Source of the DNA: an uncultured Flavobacteriaceae bacterium
GTDB lineage: Bacteria; Bacteroidota; Bacteroidia; Flavobacteriales; Flavobacteriaceae
Length of the DNA: 64,000 bases
Direction of reading: 5' to 3'
NCBI GenBank assembly: GCA_937901915.1
Contig: CALGUD010000029.1
Location: 1-64,000, forward strand
Shown here: positions 44,156 through 53,167 of the stretch, in pieces
How the letters are laid out: each line of letters opens with the position of its first letter
How positions within the stretch are numbered: position 1 is the stretch's first letter
Notes under the pieces: model-generated
What the model was told of the DNA's origin: nothing
Seen by the model: only the letters and a program-made list of their open reading frames with translations
The model's database searches: none
Program-made: the position numbers and the translations under genes

Positions 44156-44710
44156 TTTCCAATTTAAGCTCTCTATCATCTTTCTGATGTCGTTTTCAAT
44201 ATAATCTGCCGCCGGTAGTATGGAATCATAATTAGGCTTTGTATAAAAATACAATGATCCGGTAAGGAAATGATTTAGACTATCTGTTGCATAAAACTGA
44301 GATTGAGATGCTGCATTGCCACTCACCTGGTAAAACATACCATATACTTTGTCATCATCATTCACAAAGGGTTGCTCTATAATGTTGGCAGCTTTTACAA
44401 CATGGTCATAAGTGAGCTTTTGAGCATCCCTAAGCAAGTCTTCTAAATTACCATCTATTTTTTTATAGGTAATAAAAATACTGGCCTTCATTTTTGGGTA
44501 ATCAATATTATAGGAACAGCCTTTTTTATCTACAACCCTGGATATGTTATTTATTTTAAATTCATAAGGGCAATCTGTAGAAAAGGTTTTAAAATTTGCT
44601 TCGGGATATTCTAACCGAAGCATTGCATTAGGCTTTGGCAGCACATCCTCTTTGCATGAAAGTATCATGAGAAATAAACAGAGGGTAGAAAAAAAATATT
44701 TTATATTCAT
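44153..44710 (-). CDS. gldD: Gliding motility lipoprotein GldD
   Basis: A 185-aa lipoprotein required for gliding and type IX secretion in flavobacteria. Lipobox MILSC (Cys19); the mature start KPNAMLRLEYPEANF is the family hallmark, followed by CPYEFKINNISRV and a core ending in RKMIESLNWK. It overlaps the stop of gldE by 4 bp (ATGA), fitting the conserved mutY-ssb-gldE-gldD order, all on this strand. The exact biochemical role is unknown. Confidence 0.94.
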   Translation of the reverse strand: MNIKYFFSTLCLFLMILSCKEDVLPKPNAMLRLEYPEANFKTFSTDCPYEFKINNISRVVDKKGCSYNIDYPKMKASIFITYKKIDGNLEDLLRDAQKLTYDHVVKAANIIEQPFVNDDDKVYGMFYQVSGNAASQSQFYATDSLNHFLTGSLYFYTKPNYDSILPAADYIENDIRKMIESLNWK

Positions 44711-46032
44711 GAAGCTATGGTTACTTTTATTTGTTTAATTCTTTTTTTATCCAAAGCCTCTACTTCAAATGTATAATTGCTAAATTTTATTTTTTCTCCT
44801 TTTTTTGGGAACACCCCTGCTATTTCCAACACAAATCCGGCTATGGTTTCAGATTCGCCTTTGTTTATTTCAAATAAGTTCTCATCTTCCAAACGCAACA
44901 CCCTGTAAAAATCCTTAAGTGCTGTTTTTCCTTCAAAAACAAAATTATGATCATCCAGTTTTGAAAAGATTAAATCGTCATCATCAAATTCATCACTTAT
45001 ATCACCCACAATTTCTTCAATAATATCTTCTAAAGTGATCAACCCGGAAGTACCTCCATATTCATCAACCACAATGGCTAAATGATTTTTCATTTCCTGA
45101 AATTCTTTTAACAGATTATCCAGCTTTTTATTCTCAGGAACAAAATAAGCTTCCCGTTGCAAAGTTTTCCAATCAAAATCCTTCCGATCAATGTATGGCA
45201 AAAGGTCTTTTACATACAATACTCCCGTTATGGTATCTACATTATCTTTATATACCGGAATTCGGGAATAACCATTATTAATTATTTCATTTACAACTTC
45301 TGGAAATTTTGTGTCCTCATTTAAAGCAAAAATATCTATACGCGGGCACATAACCTGTTTGGTATCTGTATTACCAAAAGAAACTATTCCTTGTAAAATT
45401 TTTTGCTCCTCTTTTGTTGTATCGTGTTCTGAAGTTAACTCAAGTGCTTGTGAGAGCTGATCTACAGATAAACTAGATTTTTGTTTTCCTAATTTTTCAT
45501 GTAAATAAATGGTAACTGCCCTCATAGGAAGCGTTAATGGAACAAATACTTTATCTAATACATTTAAGGGATATGCAACAAAATAAGCAAACTTAACTCT
45601 ATTTCTGCTGGCATATATTTTAGGAAGGATTTCTCCAAAAAGTAATATAATGAAAGCTATAATTATTACTTCAACAATAAATTTTACATCAACAACTCCA
45701 AAAATTTTACTGTTTAATCCTGATAAAAAAATCTCACTGAAGGAATTGAATAATAAAACAATAGCTATATTGATAAAGTTATTGCCCACCAATATGGTAG
45801 CAAGAAGTTTTTTGGGCTTACTTAATAAACTTATAATAATCTTGCCCCTACTGGTTTTTGTAGCCTCAATTTCATTCAAATCAGTTTGTGAAAGTGAAAA
45901 AAGTGCTACCTCTGATCCCGAAATGACAGCAGAACAAAACAGCAATATAAAAAGCATGACAATTTTAGTTATTGATATGGTATCAATAAGGCCTAAAAGA
46001 ACTATGAAATAACTCGAGGGCTCTGGGTCCAA
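44707..46032 (-). CDS. gldE: Gliding motility protein GldE (CNNM/HlyC-CorC type)
   Basis: A 441-aa membrane protein. The N-terminal DUF21 region has four membrane helices (about 17-42, 70-95, 105-135, 145-165), with SGSEVALFSLS typical of the family. A CBS pair follows (VMCPRIDIFALNED, IPVYKDNVDTITGVLYVKDL, LAIVVDEYGGTSGLITLEDI), and a C-terminal transporter-associated domain ends it. GldE is needed with GldD for gliding, and high-copy gldE can compensate for other gld defects (known for F. johnsoniae). Cotranscribed with gldD (4-bp overlap) and 20 bp downstream of ssb. Confidence 0.94.
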   Translation of the reverse strand: MDPEPSSYFIVLLGLIDTISITKIVMLFILLFCSAVISGSEVALFSLSQTDLNEIEATKTSRGKIIISLLSKPKKLLATILVGNNFINIAIVLLFNSFSEIFLSGLNSKIFGVVDVKFIVEVIIIAFIILLFGEILPKIYASRNRVKFAYFVAYPLNVLDKVFVPLTLPMRAVTIYLHEKLGKQKSSLSVDQLSQALELTSEHDTTKEEQKILQGIVSFGNTDTKQVMCPRIDIFALNEDTKFPEVVNEIINNGYSRIPVYKDNVDTITGVLYVKDLLPYIDRKDFDWKTLQREAYFVPENKKLDNLLKEFQEMKNHLAIVVDEYGGTSGLITLEDIIEEIVGDISDEFDDDDLIFSKLDDHNFVFEGKTALKDFYRVLRLEDENLFEINKGESETIAGFVLEIAGVFPKKGEKIKFSNYTFEVEALDKKRIKQIKVTIAS

Positions 46033-46052
46033 AAATTAAAATTTAGTTAAAC

Positions 46053-46511
46053 TTAAAATGGAAGATCATCTTCTTCCTGAGGCTCTTGTTGTGAAACAGA
46101 CTGCTGGGGTTTATTTGATGCTCCCTGCTGATTTTGAGTTTCATTTTCCTGGGAACCTCCATACTGGGATTCACTTTTATTTGATAAAAAAGTAAAATCT
46201 GTTACATGAACTTCAGTTGTATATCTCATGTTTCCATCATCGCCTTGCCATTGTCTGTTTTTAAGTCTTCCTTCCACGTAAACTTTATCTCCTTTCTTCA
46301 GATATTTTTCACAAATTTCTGCGGCTTTATTTCTCACAACTATGTTGTGCCACTCCGTATTGGTAACCTTCTCGCCAGTTTGTTTGTTTGTATAAGAATC
46401 ATTTGTTGCTATAGGAAACCTTCCTATGCAATTCCCTCCTTCAAAATAATTCATCTTTACATCATCTCCCAAATGCCCGATAAGCATTACTTTATTTAAC
46501 GTGCCACTCAT
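46053..46511 (-). CDS. ssb: Single-stranded DNA-binding protein
   Basis: A 152-aa SSB. The OB fold (1-110) starts MSGTLNKVMLIGHLGDDVKM and has the WHNIVVRNKAAEICEKYLKK segment. The C-terminus is a Gln-rich linker with the acidic tip EEDDLPF that recruits partner proteins. Length is normal. It lies between mutY and gldE on the same strand. Confidence 0.96.
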   Translation of the reverse strand: MSGTLNKVMLIGHLGDDVKMNYFEGGNCIGRFPIATNDSYTNKQTGEKVTNTEWHNIVVRNKAAEICEKYLKKGDKVYVEGRLKNRQWQGDDGNMRYTTEVHVTDFTFLSNKSESQYGGSQENETQNQQGASNKPQQSVSQQEPQEEDDLPF

Positions 46512-46582
46512 ATTCTGTTTATTTGAATGTAATTTACAAAAACAAATGTTTTTTGTAAAGGTTTTTAATTAATTTAATTTAC

Positions 46583-47623
46583 TTAAAAATTAAACGCTTC
46601 TACAAAATTAGCAATAAGGACCGGCACAGGATATTCATTGATCCCAGCTTTTTTGATCCCGTTTTTAATTTCAGATTGCAAAGTTACAATCCAGAATTTA
46701 GTATGAATGTATTGATGGGACAATTTATGAACAATTTCTTTTTCATTAAACAAGGATAACATGAATCTATTTTCACCGACATGCCTTTTAAAAATGGCAT
46801 GATCTATAATATTTTCTTCATTTAATCCGGAAGAACCTTCAATAAGGGGGAATTCATATAAATTTTGCCAGATATCCTTTTTAGTTCTTTGTTGCAGTAT
46901 AGTTTCATTTTCATTTACAATGATAAGATAATGAAAATAACGATGTTTTATTCTAGTATTACGAATCTTTACCGGCAATAAAGAGATTGTTTTTTGTTGC
47001 AAGGCAACACAACTGTTATTTAAAGGACATGCCCCACAATTAGGGGATTGAGGTTTACATTGCCTTGCGCCGAACTCCATTAAAGCCTGGTTATAAGTTC
47101 CGGGATCATTATGGTCAATTAGCTTTTTAGCAAGTTCTTTAAAATATTTTATCCCTTTAGATGAATTTACAGCTAAGTCGATTCCGAAATATCTGGACAA
47201 AACCCTGTACACATTACCATCTACTACCGGGGCAGGCTCATTAAAACAAATAGACGCTATAGCACTGGCTGTATAATCACCAATACCTTTTAGTTTTTTG
47301 AGCCCATTATAATTACCGGGAAATATGCCATTTAACTCCCAAGCAACAACTTTAGCGGTATTATGCAGATTTCTTGCCCTGGAATAATAACCCAATCCCT
47401 GCCAAAGCTTAAGTACATCTTCTTCTGACGCCCCGGCAAGGTCAAAAACAGTAGGATAGGCTTCTGTAAATTTGAGGTAATAAGGCAAACATTGTTCTAC
47501 CCGTGTTTGCTGAGACATAATTTCCGACAACCAAATTTTGTATGGGTCGCTAGTTTCACGCCATGGTAAAAATCTCTTATTGGCTGAATACCAGGCAATT
47601 ATTTTGTTTTTAAATTCACTCAT
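46583..47623 (-). CDS. mutY: A/G-specific adenine glycosylase
   Basis: A 346-aa base-excision-repair glycosylase removing adenine opposite 8-oxoguanine. N-terminal SEIMSQQTRVEQ supplies the catalytic Glu. The helix-hairpin-helix and catalytic Asp read LKGIGDYTASAIASIC and PAPVVDGNVYRVLSRYF. The [4Fe-4S] cluster motif is Cx6Cx2Cx5C, in CKPQSPNCGACPLNNSC. A NUDIX-like C-terminal domain (about 225-346) recognises 8-oxoguanine. It leads the mutY-ssb-gldE-gldD cluster and is divergent from hup. Confidence 0.96.
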   Translation of the reverse strand: MSEFKNKIIAWYSANKRFLPWRETSDPYKIWLSEIMSQQTRVEQCLPYYLKFTEAYPTVFDLAGASEEDVLKLWQGLGYYSRARNLHNTAKVVAWELNGIFPGNYNGLKKLKGIGDYTASAIASICFNEPAPVVDGNVYRVLSRYFGIDLAVNSSKGIKYFKELAKKLIDHNDPGTYNQALMEFGARQCKPQSPNCGACPLNNSCVALQQKTISLLPVKIRNTRIKHRYFHYLIIVNENETILQQRTKKDIWQNLYEFPLIEGSSGLNEENIIDHAIFKRHVGENRFMLSLFNEKEIVHKLSHQYIHTKFWIVTLQSEIKNGIKKAGINEYPVPVLIANFVEAFNF

Positions 47624-47701
47624 TTAAAATAAAATGTTATATTAGGAGTTATATACTTAAATTTTAATTCTTTAGGCTTTAATTTTTGTATAATTAATTT
47701 A

Positions 47702-47709
47702 TATATTTG
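47702..47709 (+). promoter_or_regulatory. -7 box upstream of hup
   Basis: TATATTTG, 33 bases before the hup ATG. No standard -33 TTG is found; the nearest TTTG (47685-47688) is only 13 bases upstream. Confidence 0.45.
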
Positions 47710-47742
47710 CAACCCCTTAAATAATACTAAAATAAGAAGAAA

Positions 47743-48033
47743 ATGACTAAAGCAGACATTGTAGCTAAGATTTCAGAAAAACTTGGCATAGAGAAAGGCG
47801 ACGTTCAGGCAACTGTAGAATCTTTCATGGAAGAGGTGAAAAATTCATTAGAAAACGGAGATAACGTATACCTACGAGGTTTCGGAAGTTTTATTATTAA
47901 AACAAGAGCCGAAAAAACAGGAAGAAACATCTCAAAAAACACCACCATTAAAATTCCTGCACATAACATCCCAGCATTTAAACCTGCAAAGGTTTTTGTT
48001 GAAGGTGTTAAAAGTAGTGTAGAAGTTAAATAA
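47743..48033 (+). CDS. HU family DNA-binding protein
   Basis: A 96-aa histone-like nucleoid protein that bends DNA as a dimer. Family marks are MTKADIVAKISEKLGIEKGD, the VYLRGFGSFIIKTRAEKTGRN beta arm with its intercalating region, and IKIPAHNIPAFKPAKVFVEGVK. Length is normal. It is followed 26 bp later by the small basic protein at 48060-48149. Confidence 0.95.
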   Translation: MTKADIVAKISEKLGIEKGDVQATVESFMEEVKNSLENGDNVYLRGFGSFIIKTRAEKTGRNISKNTTIKIPAHNIPAFKPAKVFVEGVKSSVEVK

Positions 48034-48059
48034 TTAACACCTTAAAATTTTAAGAATTT

Positions 48060-48149
48060 ATGCCTAGCGGTAAAAAAAGAAAAAGACACAAAGTAGCCAC
48101 GCATAAGCGTAAAAAAAGAAGAAGAGCTAACCGTCATAAGAAAAAGTAG
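48060..48149 (+). CDS. 29-aa highly basic protein, candidate ribosomal protein bL38
   Basis: A short ORF not obvious by length alone: MPSGKKRKRHKVATHKRKK, then RRRANRHKKK. Eighteen of its 29 residues are Lys, Arg or His. The composition and the tandem Lys/Arg blocks look like a ribosomal protein tail that coats rRNA. In Flavobacterium johnsoniae a novel small ribosomal protein bL38 was found in the 70S structure; I cannot confirm identity from memory. The gene sits between hup (26 bp) and RNase G and is closed by a hairpin that overlaps its stop, so it is well delimited. Confidence 0.75.
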   Translation: MPSGKKRKRHKVATHKRKKRRRANRHKKK

Positions 48150-48170
48150 TCTAAAACTACTTTTTCTTTT
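48141..48170 (+). terminator. Terminator overlapping the stop of the 29-aa gene
   Basis: AAAAAGTAGT (48141-48150) pairs with ACTACTTTTT (48156-48165) around a 5-base loop, followed by CTTTT. Confidence 0.75.
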
Positions 48171-48275
48171 TGAGAAACGTTCATTGAAATACTGGTTTAA
48201 AAAACCTGTAGAATTATTGTTTAATCCATCTGTCCCGTAAAAATAAAACCGGGGTGGAAAAAAATCTAATACAGA

Positions 48276-49820
48276 GTGAATAAAGAACTAATTATAAGAA
48301 CTAGTTCCTCTGATGTTGATTTTGCCTTATTAAAGGATGGAAAACTAGTTGAATTAAATAAAGAAGAAGGTAGCAGTAAATTTTCTGTTGGTGATATTAT
48401 GCTTGCCAAGATAAGAAAACCTGTTTCCGGGCTTAATGCAGCTTTTGTTAATGTAGGGTATGAAAAAGATGCCTTTTTACATTATCATGACCTGGGTCCG
48501 CAACTCTCATCTTTATTAAAATTCGTAAAGCGTGTAAGCACAGGTAAATTAAAGGACTTTTCCCTTAAGGATTTTCCATTTGAAAAAGATATAGATAAAG
48601 ATGGTGTGATTACTGATGTAGTAAAAGCCAACCAGTCTATATTGGTACAAATTGTAAAAGAGCCTATTTCAACCAAAGGGCCGAGAATAAGTTCCGAGCT
48701 TTCAATAGCCGGACGTTACTTGGTTTTAGTTCCTTTTTCTGACCGAATTTCTGTTTCACAAAAAATAGAAAGTAAAGAAGAAAAAGACCGGTTAAAAAGA
48801 CTTGTAAAAAGTATCAAACCAAAAGGTTTTGGTATTATAGTACGTACCGTAGCACAAGGCAGAAAAGTAGCAGAGCTAGACAAAGACATGCAAAATTTGC
48901 TGAACAAATGGACAGCAATGTGCAAAAAAATTAAACAGGCGCATCATCCCGCTAAAGTTCTGGATGAACTTACCAGGGCATCTTCAATTGTAAGAGATGT
49001 TTTTAATGATTCCTTTACGGGAATCTATCTGGATGATGAAGCCCTTTATTATCAAATTAAAGATTATGTGCAGGAAATTGCACCAAAAAAAGAATCCATT
49101 GTAAAATTGTACGAATCGTCACTACCTATCTTTGAAAAATTTGGAGTCGAAAGACAAATAAAAACTTCTTTCGGTAAAACCGTCTCTATGAGCAAGGGTG
49201 CCTATTTGGTTATTGAACATACCGAAGCACTCCATGTTATAGATGTAAATAGCGGTAACCGGTCTAATAAAGCAAAAACTCAGGAAGATACTGCTTTAGA
49301 AGTAAACTTAATTGCTGCAACAGAAATTGCCAGGCAATTGAGACTTAGGGATATGGGGGGAATCATAGTTATTGATTTCATAGATATGTCTAATCCAGAT
49401 AACAGAAAAAAACTCTTCGATCATCTCAGAGATGAAATGAAAGACGACAGGGCCAAACATAAAATATTACCACCAAGTAAGTTTGGACTCATACAAATTA
49501 CAAGACAACGAGTAAGACCGGAAATGAACATCAAAACCCGTGAGGAAAATCCTCAGGGACTCGGAGGTGAAATAGAAGCCCCGATTGGTATTATTGATAA
49601 AATCAAATCTGATCTTGAAAGAATTATCCAAAGCCATAATAATGGTGTCGTATTGAATACGCACCCTTTTATAGCAGCATATTTAACTAAAGGATTTCCA
49701 TCCGTGCGTTCTAAATGGTTTTTAGAACACAAAAAATGGGTCAAAATCGTACCAAGAGATGCTTACACGTATCTTGAGTATCACTTTAAAGACAAAAGTG
49801 GTAATCTTATAAAAAATTAA
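48276..49820 (+). CDS. rng: Ribonuclease E/G family protein
   Basis: A 514-aa endoribonuclease that processes rRNA and degrades mRNA. The start is GTG 48276 (MNKELIIRTSSSDVDFALLK), matching homologues; no earlier ATG fits. An S1-like region (about 35-125) precedes the RNase H-like catalytic core with metal-binding Asp in HVIDVNSGNRSNK and GIIVIDFIDM. The CPxC zinc-link that joins subunits in E. coli RNase E/G is missing: after ITRQRVRPEMNIK the sequence continues EENPQGLGGEIEAP with no cysteines. The protein ends at the C-terminal helical part and lacks a degradosome scaffold. A perfect terminator follows. Confidence 0.93.
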   Translation: MNKELIIRTSSSDVDFALLKDGKLVELNKEEGSSKFSVGDIMLAKIRKPVSGLNAAFVNVGYEKDAFLHYHDLGPQLSSLLKFVKRVSTGKLKDFSLKDFPFEKDIDKDGVITDVVKANQSILVQIVKEPISTKGPRISSELSIAGRYLVLVPFSDRISVSQKIESKEEKDRLKRLVKSIKPKGFGIIVRTVAQGRKVAELDKDMQNLLNKWTAMCKKIKQAHHPAKVLDELTRASSIVRDVFNDSFTGIYLDDEALYYQIKDYVQEIAPKKESIVKLYESSLPIFEKFGVERQIKTSFGKTVSMSKGAYLVIEHTEALHVIDVNSGNRSNKAKTQEDTALEVNLIAATEIARQLRLRDMGGIIVIDFIDMSNPDNRKKLFDHLRDEMKDDRAKHKILPPSKFGLIQITRQRVRPEMNIKTREENPQGLGGEIEAPIGIIDKIKSDLERIIQSHNNGVVLNTHPFIAAYLTKGFPSVRSKWFLEHKKWVKIVPRDAYTYLEYHFKDKSGNLIKN

Positions 49821-49826
49821 AACCTG

Positions 49827-49852
49827 AAAGCGGCCAATTGGCCGCTTTTTTT
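49827..49852 (+). terminator. Terminator after RNase G
   Basis: The palindrome AAAGCGGCCAATTGGCCGCT (plus two T) spans 49827-49848 and is perfectly self-complementary. A T run to 49852 follows, 7 bases past the stop. Confidence 0.9.
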
Positions 49853-49886
49853 GTTTCTATCCTGAACTTTATATTCTCACAAAAAA

Positions 49887-49894
49887 TAAATTTG
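49887..49894 (+). promoter_or_regulatory. Possible -7 box upstream of recX
   Basis: TAAATTTG, 121 bases before the recX ATG. No -33 partner. The rest of the 195-bp gap holds only the RNase G terminator. Confidence 0.3.
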
Positions 49895-50015
49895 CAATGT
49901 TGAATACTTCAATTTAACTTAGCAAAGTATCTCTTTACAAAAACCCACTTAGAGTAATGGATAGGCAAATTAGGCACCTGATTGCAACTGTATACCTTAA
50001 TTATAAGAGAGTTAA

Positions 50016-50489
50016 ATGAACGAAATCAAAACTTTTACTGTAAACGAAGCTATTAAAAAGCTGGAACATTATTGTGCATATCAGGAACGTTGTCATATGG
50101 ATGTGAGAAACAAACTAAAGAATATGGGAATGATCCCATTGGCAATAGACACCGTAATAAACCATCTCATTGAAAATAACTTTTTAAATGAAGAACGTTT
50201 TGCAAAAAGCTTTGCCCGGGGTAAATTTAATATTAAAAAATGGGGAAAACAGCGTATAGTTAGAGAACTAAAAATAAGAGATATTTCTAAATATATTATA
50301 AACAGTGCTTTAAAAGAAATTCCTGATGGCGAGTATTTCAGGGCATTTAACATACTTTCAGAAAAAAAACTTTCTAAAATAAATGAGGAGAATCCATTAA
50401 AAAGAAAAAAAAAGTTGGCCGAATATTTATTATATCGCGGCTGGGAGCCTCAATTAGTATATGACAGGGTAAATGAATTAATTCAGTAA
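50016..50489 (+). CDS. recX: Regulatory protein RecX
   Basis: A 157-aa helical repeat protein that modulates RecA filaments. The N-terminus VNEAIKKLEHYCAYQERCH, the DVRNKLKNMG helix and the LIENNFLNEERFAKSFARGKF motif are RecX signatures. The C-terminus ends in EYLLYRGWEPQLVYDRVNEL. Length is normal. recA is not in the window. It is convergent with the cupin-like gene. Confidence 0.93.
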   Translation: MNEIKTFTVNEAIKKLEHYCAYQERCHMDVRNKLKNMGMIPLAIDTVINHLIENNFLNEERFAKSFARGKFNIKKWGKQRIVRELKIRDISKYIINSALKEIPDGEYFRAFNILSEKKLSKINEENPLKRKKKLAEYLLYRGWEPQLVYDRVNELIQ

Positions 50490-50498
50490 TCTCAATAA

Positions 50499-51362
50499 TT
50501 AAATTATCCCCAGCTCTTTATGGGTATTTATTATGGCCTGCTCATTTTTCCAGCTTATCCATTCTTCTCCTTTTCTTTTACGCATAAAATTATCATAATA
50601 ACGCATTATAAAAACATTATATGCTGCTTTTGCCAAATTCTTATAGCTTCTTGGAAAAGATCTTAAACTCATAGAAAAGCCAGGAGTTAAATACTTCATG
50701 TAGTGCCAATAGCCTTCGGGCATATAAAGCATCTCACCATGATTTAAATTCGCTACATAACCTTCGGCATATTTAAGTGCCGGCCATTTCTTATAATCAG
50801 GATTATCAAAATCAATATCTTCTCTTGAAATTAAAGCATGGGGGATTTTATACAAGTATTTTGACTGATCCTGAGGTAAAATTACGCATCGTTTTTTTCC
50901 ATGAAAATGAAAGTGCAGAATATTGGAATAATCAATATCAAAATGCATAAATACTTTGCTATTCTCACCACCAAAAAAGAGCATCGGAAGCTGTTTTACC
51001 AACCTGAGGCCCAAATCCGGCCATTGAAAATCTTCTTGAAGTTGGGGAACTTCTTTCATTAAATTGTAAAGAAAAATACGATATTTAGTTGGCTCACGCT
51101 CCAATAACGAAATATATTCACTCATTTTCATCCGTGCATGAGGTTCATTAAAGCCTTCTTCATAATTTACAGGCCTATCGTCATAAAGCGGCACCATTTT
51201 ATTTCCGGCAGTCTCTTTAATATAATTAAAGTGCCACTTCTTATAAGCAGGCCACTCTGTGGTAAGTTGTTCAATTACAACAGGTATTTGAGGCTTCACA
51301 TAATTATTTATAAAATCCTCTTTTGAAATAGTTTTTACGCGTTGTATCTCAGTTAATTTCAT
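50499..51362 (-). CDS. Cupin-like (JmjC-type) Fe(II)/2-oxoglutarate oxygenase
   Basis: A 287-aa cupin-like domain protein of the JmjC/FIH type. Fe ligands are predicted in VFMHFDIDYSN (HxD near 139-141) and YWHYMKYL (distal His near 219), after RCVILPQDQSKYLY. N-terminal VVIEQLTTEWPAYKKW is typical of this family. Bacterial relatives are assigned to hydroxylation of protein or small-molecule substrates, mostly unknown. A second, unrelated 2-oxoglutarate oxygenase occurs at 17714-18364. It ends 9 bp after the recX stop on the opposite strand. Confidence 0.82.
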   Translation of the reverse strand: MKLTEIQRVKTISKEDFINNYVKPQIPVVIEQLTTEWPAYKKWHFNYIKETAGNKMVPLYDDRPVNYEEGFNEPHARMKMSEYISLLEREPTKYRIFLYNLMKEVPQLQEDFQWPDLGLRLVKQLPMLFFGGENSKVFMHFDIDYSNILHFHFHGKKRCVILPQDQSKYLYKIPHALISREDIDFDNPDYKKWPALKYAEGYVANLNHGEMLYMPEGYWHYMKYLTPGFSMSLRSFPRSYKNLAKAAYNVFIMRYYDNFMRKRKGEEWISWKNEQAIINTHKELGII

Positions 51363-51421
51363 TTACGACCAACAATGTTATTATATAAAAATAATAAAAA
51401 GCTTTTTAATGCAATGAAAAA

Positions 51422-52525
51422 TTAATCTGTTGTTTTTGCTGGTTTAATTTTTCTCTTTGCCTGTTCGTTTCGGTCTATACTGTGTTGCGGTCTGCTCCAC
51501 TTTGGCTTTTCCCCTAAAGGTTTAAACTGAGAGTTTTCCGTTTCAATAGTTTCCGGCTGCATTTTTTTAATGAATGGTTTTTGTGGGTTAAGTCCAAGCA
51601 TTTTAAACATTTCCATGTCTTCATTAACATCCGGGTTGGGAGTAGTCAACAATTTATCTCCCGCGAAAATTGAATTAGCTCCGGCAAAAAAACACAGAGC
51701 CTGACCTTCCCTACTCATTTGAGTCCGGCCGGCAGAGAGCCTTACCTGTGTTTCAGGCATAACAATTCTGGTGGTAGCTACCATGCGTATCATTTCCCAT
51801 ATTTCTACCGGTTTTTCATCCTCCATAGGTGTGCCTTCTACGGCCACCAATGCATTAATAGGCACCGATTCCGGTTGGGGGTTTAAAGTAGAGAGTGCTA
51901 CCAGCATTCCTGCCCTGTCTTCAATTTTTTCTCCCATACCAATAATCCCACCACTACAAACCGTTACATTTGTTTTTCGTACATTATCTATGGTTTTTAG
52001 CCTGTCTTCAAAACCACGTGTAGAAATAACTTCTTTGTAATACTCTTCGGATGTATCTAAATTATGATTGTACGCGTATAAGCCTGCTTCGGCCAAACGG
52101 TGTGCCTGGTTTTCGGTAAGCATTCCCAGTGTACAACACACCTCCATATTGAGTTTATTGATTGTTCTAACCATTTCAAGCACCTGTTCAAATTCAGGGC
52201 CATCTTTTACATTCCGCCATGCAGCACCCATACACACTCTTGAAGACCCGGATGATTTAGCCCGGAGTGCCTGAGCCTTAACCTGCTGAATACTCATTAA
52301 ATCATTTCCTTCAATATTTGTATGATATCGGGCTGCCTGAGGGCAATAACCACAATCTTCGGGACAACCTCCTGTTTTAATGGAAAGTAAGGTTGAAACC
52401 TGCACCGTATTCGGATCGTGATGTTCACGATGTATTGTTGCGGCTTCATATAACAACTCCATTAATGGTTTATTATATATTTCAAGAATTTCTTCTTTTG
52501 TCCAATCATGCCTAATTCCACTCAT
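51422..52525 (-). CDS. bioB: Biotin synthase
   Basis: A 367-aa radical-SAM enzyme inserting sulfur into dethiobiotin. The SAM [4Fe-4S] cysteines are Cys54, Cys58 and Cys61 in GGCPEDCGYCPQ. Further family segments are RVCMGAAWRN, YNHNLDTSEEYY and GIIGMGEKIEDR, with ARG/Cys ligands of the [2Fe-2S] cluster downstream. A basic C-terminal tail (about 335-367, ending KPAKTTD) extends past the core. bioF-bioD-bioA lie 4 kb upstream on the same strand. Confidence 0.96.
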   Translation of the reverse strand: MSGIRHDWTKEEILEIYNKPLMELLYEAATIHREHHDPNTVQVSTLLSIKTGGCPEDCGYCPQAARYHTNIEGNDLMSIQQVKAQALRAKSSGSSRVCMGAAWRNVKDGPEFEQVLEMVRTINKLNMEVCCTLGMLTENQAHRLAEAGLYAYNHNLDTSEEYYKEVISTRGFEDRLKTIDNVRKTNVTVCSGGIIGMGEKIEDRAGMLVALSTLNPQPESVPINALVAVEGTPMEDEKPVEIWEMIRMVATTRIVMPETQVRLSAGRTQMSREGQALCFFAGANSIFAGDKLLTTPNPDVNEDMEMFKMLGLNPQKPFIKKMQPETIETENSQFKPLGEKPKWSRPQHSIDRNEQAKRKIKPAKTTD

Positions 52526-52562
52526 AAATTAAATTTTATTCAACCAATTAAACTGTGAGAAT

Positions 52563-53153
52563 TTATAATATTTTAAATGAATTTATCACTTTTGTAAAAG
52601 TATCATCATATTTCTTTTGCCTTTCCGAAAGTGTCCAGCACATAATGGTATACATCTTTACATCGCTTTCTAAATGTGTATTCCAGTAACTAATTTCAGA
52701 ATCTATTCCCGAAACTTTAGCTTGTAACTCCCTGAATTTAGCAGGCAAATTATTTATTTTATTATCTGAAAAACCAGAGTCGTAAATAAGTTCTTCTATA
52801 GAATTAGAGAAATGTTCGTTTTGAAACTTAACGTAATTTTCAAATGGTGTAAGACCTTCATCATATAATTCCAGTTCTTTAAATAAAGTAATGTACTCTT
52901 CTTTAGGTGCATCAATAACAATTACATATGTTTCTCTAAAGATATTTTGATATTGGAGAGACGCATTTTCATTTAAGTTCGCTGTTTTCTTTAAATATTT
53001 TGGCAGCAAAATACTATATTCATTATTAATATTCACTTCCTTAAAAGCGTCATCGGAAAGCTTTTCGGTTTTATCATTATTATTTATAATGTCGCACGAA
53101 AAGAATAGAAGCATAAGTCCTGTAAATAAAATTGTTCTTTTTATTTCTTTCAT
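52563..53153 (-). CDS. Lipoprotein of unknown function (DcrB/PsbP-like)
   Basis: A 196-aa lipoprotein: signal peptide with lipobox MLLFFSC (Cys20). The mature domain alternates strands and helices (NINNEYSILLPKYLKKTANL, ETYVIVIDAPKEEYITL, WNTHLESDVKMYTIMCW and terminal FTKVINSFKIL), a pattern like the PsbP/DcrB fold, but no specific motif settles it. It precedes bioB by 37 bp on the same strand and has its own promoter (53168-53196). A role in biotin metabolism is not suggested by the sequence. Confidence 0.65.
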   Translation of the reverse strand: MKEIKRTILFTGLMLLFFSCDIINNNDKTEKLSDDAFKEVNINNEYSILLPKYLKKTANLNENASLQYQNIFRETYVIVIDAPKEEYITLFKELELYDEGLTPFENYVKFQNEHFSNSIEELIYDSGFSDNKINNLPAKFRELQAKVSGIDSEISYWNTHLESDVKMYTIMCWTLSERQKKYDDTFTKVINSFKIL

Positions 53154-53167
53154 TCGTTAATGAATAT

